Below are positions 15,487-25,171 of a stretch of 43,447 nucleotides of DNA, in pieces. Position numbers and translations under genes: made by a program. A model generated the notes under the pieces. The model was not told the DNA's origin, searched no databases, and was given only the letters and a program-made list of their open reading frames with translations. Source of the DNA: Burkholderia sp. Bp9143 (lineage in GTDB: Bacteria; Pseudomonadota; Gammaproteobacteria; Burkholderiales; Burkholderiaceae); NCBI RefSeq assembly GCF_003853645.1, contig NZ_QTPO01000063.1, forward strand, positions 1 to 43,447, written 5' to 3'. Every line of letters starts with the position of its first letter. The first letter of the stretch is position 1.

Positions 15487-16789
15487 ATGCGCAATGCTCC
15501 ATCCATCAGGCAGCGACTGGCGCGCAAAAAGCCGATCGATGCACTCGTCGTCGACGCTGGCAACACGGTCGATCGCGCGCGTGTGGTCGATCCACGCGCG
15601 GGTGTCGCGACGACGGTCGAGTTCGAGCGCGTGCGCGAGATCTCGCAGGCGCTGATCGGCGAGCGCGACCACGTGCTGCGCATGACGGCGATCAACTTCC
15701 GCGCGGCGCTGTCGAGCCGCAAGCTGAACGCAGCGCAGCTCGCCGCCAACCGCCGTTCCGCGCTCGCGCGCGACTATGGCGTGAAGGCCGGCCCGGGTTC
15801 GCAACTGATGCTGCTCGGCTCGTCGCCGCTGCGCGCGGGTTCGCCGTTGTTCGGTGACATCCTGCTGGGCTGCAAAGGGCCGGTCGGGATCATCGCGTCG
15901 GCGTCGGCCGATCCGCGCAACGAGGGGCGCGCCTACCGGCAAGCGTTCGCGCGGCACGGGATCGATGCGATCGACTTCGACGTGACGATCGACAACATCG
16001 ACCGGATCGCGGCCGATTCCGCGATCGTCGAGCGAATCGCCGCGCTGAAGACGATCGTGATCACGGGCGGCAACCAGATCCGGCTCGTCGAGTCGTTGCT
16101 GCATCGCGGGGAGGTGACGCCGGTGCTGCTCGCGATCGTGCGTGCATACGCGGCGGGCGCGACGATCATCGCGGCCAGCGGCGCCGCGTCGGCGCTGTCC
16201 GGCTTCATGATCGCGGGCGGCACGACGTACGAGGCGCTGCGCTTCGGCATCGCGTCCGACATGGGCCGGCGCGGCCTCGTGATCCAGCAGGGGCTCGGCT
16301 TCTTCGGCGGCGCGATCGTCGACCAGAACCTTTCGTCGGCGCGGCGGCTCGGCCGCCTGATCGTCGCGTGCGCGGAGGAGGGGTTCGGTACGGCCTGGGC
16401 ATCTGCGAGGACAGCGGCGTGATCGCCAATCACGACAACTCCATGCTGACCGTGGTCGGCGCGCACGGCGTCGTACTGGTCGAGATCGACCAGATGCATA
16501 CCGAATCGCAGGGCGACGACTTCATCGCGCCGGGCACGACGCTGTCGTTCGCGATGCCGGGCGATCTCGTCGACCTGAACACCGGCACGATCTTCCGCAA
16601 CGAGCCCGTCGAGTACGCCAAGGCGGCGCTCAGCGGGCTCGTCGAAGGGGGGGCGATGCGTGTGCGGCGCGCGACGCCGGCGGCGATCCGGACGTCCCGC
16701 TGGACAGTCCGATCGCGCTGCGGTTCTCGGCGCTCGAGGCGGGCCGCGGCATTCTCGACATCGAGAGCATCCGCGATCACGGCGGATGA
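15487..16789 (+). pseudogene. Cyanophycinase-like S51 peptidase gene, two frameshifts
   Basis: Three frames together encode one protein of about 434 residues related to cyanophycinase (peptidase family S51), which cuts beta-Asp-Arg dipeptides from cyanophycin. Seen: ITGGNQIRLVES, then AASGAASALSGFMIAGG, matching the usual GTSAGAS-type nucleophile segment with Ser kept but the small residues rearranged, then VDQNLSSARRLGRL and GLGICEDSGVI, the S51 C-terminal core. The first frameshift is near 16387-16390 (one base missing between GGT and AC); the second is in a seven-G run at 16647-16653 (one G too few). After it the frame reads GDPDVPLDSPIALRFSALEAGRGILDIES to the TGA at 16787. GGAG 8 bp before 15487 supports the start. 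Sequencing error is possible. Confidence 0.7.
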
Positions 16790-16843
16790 ACCCGACACCG
16801 CGCGGTCGGGTGACCGCGCGGCGATCCTGAATCAGGAGAAGAC

Positions 16844-18004
16844 ATGGAAAACATCACTGACGCAATGCAGGCCCAGCCGGCCTGCCGCGTCGACCTCCCG
16901 CTGCCGCCGAACGCCGACGGCACGTCCCACGTCGTGTCGACGTTCCGTTACGGCAATCCCGGCGCGCGGCCGAAGGTCTATATGCAGGCCGGCCTGCATG
17001 CGGACGAGTTCCCGGGGATGCTGGCGCTGAAGTGCCTGCGCGACATGCTGGACGACGCGGCCGCGCGCGGGCGGATCGTCGGCGAGATCGTGCTCGTGCC
17101 GCAGGCCAATCCGATTGGCCTGTCGCAGCACGGCGACGGCCTTCTGCTCGGCCGCTATGACGGTGAGACGGGCAGCAATTTCAATCGCGACTACCCCGAT
17201 CTCGCCCAGCTGACGGGCGACGCGCTCGCCGGCCGGCTCGGCACGGACGCGGCCGCGAACGTCGCGACGATCCGCGACGAGATGCGCAAGGCGCTCGACG
17301 GGTGGTACACGCCGACGGCAGTCGGCGCGCTGCGCCGCACGCTGCTGACGCTCGCCCACGACGCCGATTTCGTGTTCGACCTGCACGCGGACAACGACGC
17401 GCTGAAGCACATGTACGTCGGTACGAAACTGTGGCCGGACGCGCTCGACATCGCGGCGGAGGTCGACGTGCGGGCGGTGCTGCTCGCCGACGTGTCGGGC
17501 GGCCACCCGTTCGACGAGGCATGCTGCGGGCCGTGGTGGGCGCTCGGCGAACGCTTCCCCGACGCGGCGATTCCGTCCGCGTGCCTGGCCACGACGCTCG
17601 AGCTGGGCAGCAACAACGACGTCGATTTGCGCGACGCGCAGGACCAGGCCGCCGCGCTGTACCGGCTGCTCGAGCGGCGTGGCATCGTCGAGGGGCCGAC
17701 CGACGGCGAGCCGCCGCGCCGGCGTTGCGACGCAACGAGTCTCACCGCGATGGAGCAGGTCAAATCGCCCGTGACGGGACTCGTTGCGTACCGGTTGCGC
17801 CTGGGCGACAGGGTACGGGCGGGCGACGTCGTCGCAACGATCATCGATCCGCTCGGCGAGAGCGTCGATGTCGAAGCGACGACTGACGGGCTGCTGTTCG
17901 CGCGGCACAACCAGACCTATGCGTGGCCGGGGAAGATCATCGGCAAGATCGCCGGCGAGACGCCGATCGCCGCGCGGCTGGAAGGGCCGTTGCTGAGCGA
18001 CTGA
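16844..18004 (+). CDS. Succinylglutamate desuccinylase/aspartoacylase-family (M14) protein
   Basis: A 386-residue zinc carboxypeptidase-fold amidohydrolase of the AstE/aspartoacylase family. Seen: GLHADEFPG (zinc ligands His52 and Glu55), NFNRDYP (about 112-118), FDLHAD (third zinc ligand His181) and TTLELGS (candidate catalytic Glu253). A C-terminal segment (about 306-375, VKSPVTGLVAYRLRLGDRVRAGDVVATI) looks like the biotinyl/lipoyl-like barrel found at the end of this subgroup. AGGAG lies 8 bp before the ATG. It follows the cyanophycinase-like gene by 54 bp in the same direction, so the two are probably co-transcribed. The substrate may be an acylated amino acid or an isopeptide from that pathway (inference). 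Confidence 0.85.
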   Translation: MENITDAMQAQPACRVDLPLPPNADGTSHVVSTFRYGNPGARPKVYMQAGLHADEFPGMLALKCLRDMLDDAAARGRIVGEIVLVPQANPIGLSQHGDGLLLGRYDGETGSNFNRDYPDLAQLTGDALAGRLGTDAAANVATIRDEMRKALDGWYTPTAVGALRRTLLTLAHDADFVFDLHADNDALKHMYVGTKLWPDALDIAAEVDVRAVLLADVSGGHPFDEACCGPWWALGERFPDAAIPSACLATTLELGSNNDVDLRDAQDQAAALYRLLERRGIVEGPTDGEPPRRRCDATSLTAMEQVKSPVTGLVAYRLRLGDRVRAGDVVATIIDPLGESVDVEATTDGLLFARHNQTYAWPGKIIGKIAGETPIAARLEGPLLSD

Positions 18005-18012
18005 GCATGGAT

Positions 18013-18047
18013 CACGGGTGGGGCGCGTTCCACGCGCCCCACCCGTG
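18013..18047. terminator. Bidirectional hairpin terminator
   Basis: A perfect 15-bp GC-rich stem (18013-18027 with 18033-18047) and a 5-base loop TTCCA lie between the convergent ends of the M14 gene and glgP. There is no long T run. Position and stability make a shared terminator likely, and it would close the long minus-strand glycogen unit coming from the other side. Confidence 0.75.
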
Positions 18048-18071
18048 CTCGCCGGGATCGGCGATGCGATC

Positions 18072-20531
18072 TCAGCGGAGCGGATCGTCCGCGAGGTGGG
18101 TGTGCCAGATATCGCGCGCATACTCCGCAATGGTCCGGTCGGACGAAAACGCACCCATGTTCGCGACATTGGCGATGGCCTTCGCCGTCCACTCGCCGGC
18201 ATCGCGGTACGCCGAATCGACGGCATCCTGTGCCGTGACATAGCTTTCGTAATCGGCCAGCAACAGGTAATGGTCTCCCCAGTTGACGAGCGCATCGAAG
18301 ATCGCATGGAAGCGCGTCGGATCGTCGGGTGAGAAATGACCATCCCGGATCTGTTCCAGCGCATGCTTCAGTTCGGCATTTCGATCGCAGTAGCCGAGCG
18401 GGTGATAGCCATGCGCACGGATCGCGTCGATCTCGGCCGCGGTATGGCCGAAGATGAAGATGTTGTTCGCACCGACTTTCTCGCGAATTTCGACATTGGC
18501 GCCGTCCAGCGTGCCGATCGTCAACGCACCGTTCAGCGCGAATTTCATGTTGCCGGTGCCGGACGCCTCCGTGCCGGCGGTGGAGATCTGTTCGGACAGA
18601 TCGGCGGCGGGAATGATCAGCTCCGCGAGGCTTACGCTGTAGTTCGGAATGAACACCACCTTGAGCCGGTCGCCGATGCGCGGGTCGTTGTTCACCTTGT
18701 CCGCGACGGCGTTGATGAGGTGAATGATCTGCTTGGCCATGTGATACGCGGACGCGGCCTTGCCCGCGAAGATGACGGTGCGCGGTACCCAGTCCGCATC
18801 CGGCTCCGCCAGGATCCGGTTGTAGCGGGTGATGACGTGCAGCAGGTTCAGCAACTGGCGCTTGTATTCGTGGATGCGCTTGACCTGGACGTCGAACAGC
18901 GACGCAGGGTCGATCGCCAGCCCCAGGTGCTTGCCGATCCAGTCCACCAGGCGGCGCTTGTTGTCGAGCTTGGCGGCGCGGAACGCGGCCGCAAACGCGG
19001 TATCGTCGGCAAGGTCCTCGATGGCCTGCAACCGGTCGAGCCGGCGCCGCCAGTCGCGCCCGATCCGGCTGTCGATCAGCGCCGACAGCGACGGGTTGGC
19101 CTGCGACAGCCAGCGCCGCGGCGTGATGCCGTTGGTCTTGTTGTTGAAGCGCTCCGGAAACACGCGGGCGAAGTCGGCGAAGATCGACTGTTTCATCAGT
19201 TCGGAATGCAGTTGCGACACGCCGTTGACCTTGTGGCTCGCGACAACCGCCAGATAGGCCATGCGCACGCGCCGCTCGCCGTGTTCGTCGATGAGCGACA
19301 GGCGGCGCATCAGATCGACATCGGTACCGAATCGCGCCGTGACCTGCGCCAGCGTCTCGGCGTTGATTTCGAAGATGATCTTCAGGTGGCGCGGCAGCAC
19401 GCGGCCGAGCGTGTCCACGGGCCAGGTCTCCAGTGCTTCATGCATCAGGGTGTGGTTCGTGTACGAGAACACGCGCTGCGTCAGCGCCCATGCACGGCGC
19501 CACGGCACCTCGTGTTCGTCGATGAGGATTCGCATCAGCTCCGGAATCGCCAGCACCGGATGCGTGTCGTTCAGATGGATCGCGACGCGCTCGGGCAGCT
19601 TGTCGAAATCGACGTGGTTCGACAGGTAGCGGCGGACCAGATCCTGCAGGCTCGCCGAGACGAAGAAATACTCCTGCCTGAGCCGAAGTTCACGCCCGGC
19701 GGACGTGGAATCGTCCGGATAGAGCACGCGCGACACGTTTTCCGAGTGATTCTTGTTTTCGACCGCGTCGAAGTAATTGCCGCGATTGAAGGCGGCCAGA
19801 TTGATCTCGTCGCTTGCCTTCGCGGACCAGAGGCGCAGCGTATTGGTCGCTTCGGTCGCATAACCGGGCACGATCGCGTCGTAGGCCATGGCGAGCACAT
19901 CCTGGGTGTCAAGCCAGCGTGTGCGGTCGCCTTCCTGCTCGACGCGGCCGCCGAACCGAACCTGGTATTGCACCTCCGGGCGCGGGAACTCCCACGGGTT
20001 GCCGTCGACCAGCCAGTAGTCGGGGCTTTCGACCTGTCGGCCATCGACGATCTGCTGCCGGAACATCCCGTAGTCGTAGCGGATCCCGTAGCCGAAGCCC
20101 GGCACGCCGAGCGTGGCCATCGAATCCAGGAAGCATGCGGCAAGCCGGCCGAGGCCGCCATTGCCCAGTGCGGCGTCGTGTTCGAAGTCCGTGATCCGGC
20201 CGAAGTCGACGTCGAGTTCGGCCAGCGCCTGTTTCACATTGGCATGGATGTCGAGGGCGAGCAGCGCATTGGTAAAGCTGCGGCCAATCAGGAATTCCAT
20301 CGACAGGTAATACACGCGCTTCACGTCCTGCGCGTACTGGGCGCGCGTGGTCTGCATCCAGCGTTCGACCAGGCGGTCGCGTACCGCGAGCGCGGTGGCC
20401 TGCAGCCAGTCTTGCGGGCGGGCGGTGACAGGGTCCTTGCCGACCGCATAGATCAGCTTGTTGGAGATCGAGTGCTTGAGCGCGGTGACATCGCTCGACA
20501 GCTTGTCGTACTTGAATTCGTTGAGGTTCAT
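18072..20531 (-). CDS. glgP: Glycogen/starch/alpha-glucan phosphorylase
   Basis: An 819-residue GT35 enzyme that phosphorolyses alpha-1,4-glucan ends to glucose-1-phosphate, using pyridoxal phosphate. Seen: YYLSMEFLIGRS, NGGLGRLAACFLDS, HLNDTHP, KTNGITPRRWL, DVQVKRIHEYKRQLLN, and the cofactor-lysine segment EASGTGNMKFALNGALTIGTLDGANVEI in the last third. Length fits the bacterial family. The start at 20531 (MNLNEFKYDKL) is chosen because the open frame upstream lies over the glgA end. It is the last gene of the glycogen run, 79 bp after glgA, and so feeds stored glucan back to Pgm as glucose-1-phosphate. Confidence 0.97.
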   Translation of the reverse strand: MNLNEFKYDKLSSDVTALKHSISNKLIYAVGKDPVTARPQDWLQATALAVRDRLVERWMQTTRAQYAQDVKRVYYLSMEFLIGRSFTNALLALDIHANVKQALAELDVDFGRITDFEHDAALGNGGLGRLAACFLDSMATLGVPGFGYGIRYDYGMFRQQIVDGRQVESPDYWLVDGNPWEFPRPEVQYQVRFGGRVEQEGDRTRWLDTQDVLAMAYDAIVPGYATEATNTLRLWSAKASDEINLAAFNRGNYFDAVENKNHSENVSRVLYPDDSTSAGRELRLRQEYFFVSASLQDLVRRYLSNHVDFDKLPERVAIHLNDTHPVLAIPELMRILIDEHEVPWRRAWALTQRVFSYTNHTLMHEALETWPVDTLGRVLPRHLKIIFEINAETLAQVTARFGTDVDLMRRLSLIDEHGERRVRMAYLAVVASHKVNGVSQLHSELMKQSIFADFARVFPERFNNKTNGITPRRWLSQANPSLSALIDSRIGRDWRRRLDRLQAIEDLADDTAFAAAFRAAKLDNKRRLVDWIGKHLGLAIDPASLFDVQVKRIHEYKRQLLNLLHVITRYNRILAEPDADWVPRTVIFAGKAASAYHMAKQIIHLINAVADKVNNDPRIGDRLKVVFIPNYSVSLAELIIPAADLSEQISTAGTEASGTGNMKFALNGALTIGTLDGANVEIREKVGANNIFIFGHTAAEIDAIRAHGYHPLGYCDRNAELKHALEQIRDGHFSPDDPTRFHAIFDALVNWGDHYLLLADYESYVTAQDAVDSAYRDAGEWTAKAIANVANMGAFSSDRTIAEYARDIWHTHLADDPLR

Positions 20532-20610
20532 GGCGTGCTCATGTGATTGATGCGGCGGGGCCGCGTCGCGGGTCGCGGCCGCCTGCGTGCCTGATGCGCG
20601 GATCGCGCGG

Positions 20611-22074
20611 TCAGGCGAGGTTCCGATAGATCGACAGGAATTGCGCGGCAGTGCGATCCCAGCCGAAGTCCTGGCGCATCGCGGCCTTCTGCACCTGCTT
20701 CCAGTCGGCCTTGCGGCCGAACAGCGCAAACGCGCGGCGGATCGCGGCGTCGAGATCCGCTGCGTCGAATCGGTCGAACACGAAGCCGGTCGCCGTTGCG
20801 TCGGCGATGTTCTCGAGCGAACAGTCCACCACCGTATCCGCGAGGCCGCCGACCCGCCGCACGAGCGGCAGCGTGCCGTATTTCAGGCCGTAGAGTTGCG
20901 TAAGGCCGCAGGGCTCGAACCGTGACGGCACGACGATCACGTCGCTGCCGGCGACGATGCGATGCGACATGGCTTCGTCATAGCCGATCACGACGGCCAC
21001 GGAGCCGGGATGCGCCGCCGCCGCTTCGCGGAAGGCCCGCTCGAGTTCGGCGTCGCCGCTGCCGAGCAGCACGAGCTGCCCGCCGCGACGCACCAGTTCG
21101 GGCAACGCGGCAAGCATCAGCGGCAGGCCTTTCTGCTCGGTCAGGCGGCTCACGATGCCGAACAGTGGCGCGGCGGTCTGGACGGCAAGCCCGACTTCCT
21201 GCTGCAGCGCGGCCTTGCACTTGAGCTTGCCGGGCAGCGCGGCCGACGTGGTCGGTGAGTAGGTCGCGGCGATGAGCGGGTCGGTGGCCGGGTTCCAGAC
21301 CGATTCGTCTACACCGTTCAGGATGCCGGACAGGTTGCCGGCGCGTTGCAGGAGCAAGCCGTGCAGTCCACAGCCCTGCTCGACCGACTGGATTTCGCTC
21401 GCATAGGTCGGGCTGACGGTTGTGATCCGATCGGCGTAGTACAGGCCGGCTTTCAGGAACGACACCTGGCCGTGGAACTCCAGCCCGTTGACGTCGAAGA
21501 ATGCGCCCGGCAGGTCCAGCTCGCCGAACGTATGGGCGGGAAATACGCCCTGGTACGCGAGGTTGTGGACGGTGAGCACGCTCGTTGCGGCGCGGTGTCC
21601 CGTGGCCAGTTCAGCCGCCCGCAGATAGGCCGGTGCGAGGCCGGCATGCCAGTCGTGGCAGTGCACGACGTTCGGGCGCCAGAACGCATCGAGCCCGTGC
21701 GCGACGCGCGCGGCCACCCAGCCGAGCAGCGCGAATCGGCGGTGATTGTCGCCGTACGGATGCTTGTTGGCGTCGGCATAGGGGCCGCCGGGCCGATCGT
21801 ACAGCCCGGGTGCGTCGACCATATAGATCGCGACGTCGCTGTCGGGCAGCAGGCCGTGATACAGGCGAATGTCGCCGCTCCCGGCCCACGATGGCAGTTC
21901 GGCGACGAGCTGGCGGTTCCGGATGCCGTCGCGAAACGCCGGGAAGCCGGGGACCAGCAGGCGCGCATCGCAGCCTGCCGCGGCCTGTGCGGCTGGCAAC
22001 GCCCCGGTCACGTCGGCGAGACCGCCGGTTTTCAGCAGTGGGTAGACTTCCGTGCAAACGTGTAGCACGCGCAT
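20611..22074 (-). CDS. glgA: Glycogen synthase (ADP-glucose)
   Basis: A 487-residue GT5 enzyme that adds glucose from ADP-glucose to alpha-1,4-glucan. Seen: the ADP-glucose-binding KTGGLAD with Lys15, HCHDWHAGL, the LTVHNLAYQGVFP segment, GIVSRLTEQKG and the catalytic-domain motif PSRFEPCGLTQLYGLKYGTLPLVRRVGGLADTV. The start at 22074 has an excellent AGGAGGA ribosome-binding site and begins exactly as GlgA proteins do (MRVLHVCTEVYPLLKTGG). It lies 53 bp after glgC and 79 bp before glgP in the same transcript direction, using the product of GlgC. Confidence 0.97.
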   Translation of the reverse strand: MRVLHVCTEVYPLLKTGGLADVTGALPAAQAAAGCDARLLVPGFPAFRDGIRNRQLVAELPSWAGSGDIRLYHGLLPDSDVAIYMVDAPGLYDRPGGPYADANKHPYGDNHRRFALLGWVAARVAHGLDAFWRPNVVHCHDWHAGLAPAYLRAAELATGHRAATSVLTVHNLAYQGVFPAHTFGELDLPGAFFDVNGLEFHGQVSFLKAGLYYADRITTVSPTYASEIQSVEQGCGLHGLLLQRAGNLSGILNGVDESVWNPATDPLIAATYSPTTSAALPGKLKCKAALQQEVGLAVQTAAPLFGIVSRLTEQKGLPLMLAALPELVRRGGQLVLLGSGDAELERAFREAAAAHPGSVAVVIGYDEAMSHRIVAGSDVIVVPSRFEPCGLTQLYGLKYGTLPLVRRVGGLADTVVDCSLENIADATATGFVFDRFDAADLDAAIRRAFALFGRKADWKQVQKAAMRQDFGWDRTAAQFLSIYRNLA

Positions 22075-22127
22075 GATGGGTCCTCCTGGATGGGTTTGCC
22101 CGGCGTATCGTGGTGCGCGATCACGCA

Positions 22128-23399
<1,272 letters not shown>

Positions 23400-23464
23400 T
23401 TTTAGCTCTCCTAATCCTATGTCTCGGGATAGTTATTGAGGGAATGTGCTGTACGACGACGGGT

Positions 23465-25096
23465 TCAGGTTACGACTGTCGGGGCGCTCCTTCCGGTGCG
23501 CGTCATGATTTCGGCGATGCCATTGGCGATTTCGATCAGGCCGGCCAGCGCCTCCTGGGTGGGAACGTCGTGGTTCGCGCAATCAGGCTCGAATTTCTCG
23601 AGGTAGATCCGCAGTGTGGCGCCGTCGGTTCCGGTTCCGGACAGGCGGAATACCATTCGCGAGCCGTCGGTGAACACGATGCGGATGCCTTGTCGGCGCG
23701 AAACCGAGCCGTCCACCGGATCCGTATACGCAAAGTCGTCGGCCGTCGAGACCGTATAGCCGCCGAGGGCTCGGCCCGGCAAGCCGGCCAGCTTGCCGCG
23801 CAGGTTCTCCATCAGGTCTCCGGCTGCCTTGCTGTCGAGCGCCTCGTAGTCGTGCCGCGAGTAGAAATTGCGGCCGAAGCGTGCCCAGTGTTCGCGCACC
23901 AGCGTCTCGACGGACTGTCCCGTGACGGCCAGGATGTTCAGCCAGAACAGCACGGCCCACACGCCATCCTTCTCGCGGATGTGGTTCGATCCGGTGCCGT
24001 AGCTCTCTTCGCCGCACAAGGTCGCCACGCCGGCGTCGAGCAGGTTGCCGAAGAATTTCCAGCCGGTCGGCGTTTCGTAGCAACGCACGCCCAGTCCGGC
24101 CGCGACGCGGTCGACCGCCGTCGAAGTCGGCATCGATCGTGCGATGCCCTTGAGCCCCTGACGATAGCCGGGCGCGAGCGTCGCATGAGCGGCGAGGAGG
24201 GCGAGGCTGTCCGACGGCGTGACCGGGAACCCGCGCCCGACGATCATGTTGCGATCGGCATCGCCGTCCGAGGCCGCGCCGAAATCGGGTGCAGCTTCGC
24301 CGCTCATGCAGGCGATGAGGTCCGCGGCGTTCACGGGGTTGGGATCGGGATGCAGGCCGCCGAAATCCTCGCGCGGTTCGCCGTTGACCACCGTGCCGGC
24401 CGGCGCGCCGAGCCTGTCCTCGAGCATCGCCTTCGCATACGGGCCGGCGATTGCGTTCATGGCATCGAAGCGCATCGTGAAGCCGCGTGCGAACAGCGCG
24501 CGGATCGCGTCGAAATCGAACAGGTCGCGCATCAGTTCGGCATGATCGGCGACCGGGTCGATGACTTCCACCGACGTGTCTTCCATCTGCGATTCGCCGA
24601 GCACGTCGAGGTCGATGTCGGACGCGTCGCTGATCCGGTATGTGCCGATCACCGTCGTCCTCGCGTAGATCGCGTCGGTCACGCCCTCGGGGGCGGGGCC
24701 ACCGTTGCCGATGTTGTACTTGATGCCGAAATCGCCGTCCGCGCCGCCCGGGTTGTGGCTCGCCGACAGCACGATGCCGCCGTAAGCACGATGCTTGCGT
24801 ATCGCGGTGCTGATCGCCGGGGTGGAGAACAGGCCGCCGCGTCCGACCAGCACCTTGCGAAAGCCGTGCGCAGCGGCCATCTTGACGATGGTCTGGATCG
24901 CGATGCGGTTGTGGAATCGGCCATCGCCGCCGAGTACCAGGATCTGGCCGCGGGATCCCTCGAGCGAGTCGAAGATCGACTGCACGAAATTTTCGAGATA
25001 GCCCGGCTGGCTGAATACGGCCACTCGCTTGCGCAGGCCCGATGTGCCGGGACGCTGGCCTGGAAACGGCTGCGTCGTCAACGTCAGGATTGCCAT
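23465..25096 (-). CDS. pgm: Alpha-D-glucose phosphate-specific phosphoglucomutase
   Basis: A 543-residue phosphohexomutase interconverting glucose-6-phosphate and glucose-1-phosphate. Seen: PGTSGLRK at the N-terminus, the active-site SASHNPGG (111-118) with phosphoserine 113, the metal-binding DGDADRN, and GEESYGTGSNHIREKDG in the sugar-binding domain. Sequence and length match the type found in Agrobacterium (PGTSGLRK opening) rather than the E. coli FGTSGHRG type. It links Pgi/fructokinase products to GlgC and recovers glucose-1-phosphate from GlgP. It lies 75 bp after glgX and 65 bp before glgC. Confidence 0.96.
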   Translation of the reverse strand: MAILTLTTQPFPGQRPGTSGLRKRVAVFSQPGYLENFVQSIFDSLEGSRGQILVLGGDGRFHNRIAIQTIVKMAAAHGFRKVLVGRGGLFSTPAISTAIRKHRAYGGIVLSASHNPGGADGDFGIKYNIGNGGPAPEGVTDAIYARTTVIGTYRISDASDIDLDVLGESQMEDTSVEVIDPVADHAELMRDLFDFDAIRALFARGFTMRFDAMNAIAGPYAKAMLEDRLGAPAGTVVNGEPREDFGGLHPDPNPVNAADLIACMSGEAAPDFGAASDGDADRNMIVGRGFPVTPSDSLALLAAHATLAPGYRQGLKGIARSMPTSTAVDRVAAGLGVRCYETPTGWKFFGNLLDAGVATLCGEESYGTGSNHIREKDGVWAVLFWLNILAVTGQSVETLVREHWARFGRNFYSRHDYEALDSKAAGDLMENLRGKLAGLPGRALGGYTVSTADDFAYTDPVDGSVSRRQGIRIVFTDGSRMVFRLSGTGTDGATLRIYLEKFEPDCANHDVPTQEALAGLIEIANGIAEIMTRTGRSAPTVVT

Positions 25097-25171
25097 TCTT
25101 TCTCCTCCTTTACGGTTGAAGCGGCTCCGAAGCGGTTTCGGAACGTCGCATCGGGAAATTGCGGTCCGCTT

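Noticed and set aside
18336..20546. A 736-codon open frame on the plus strand
   Set aside because: Antisense shadow of glgP with no domain and a low-complexity Arg/Val/Asp composition. The same applies to long frames opposite pgi (4493-6538), glgX (25391-27259), glgB (27231-29684) and ansP (41809-43266).
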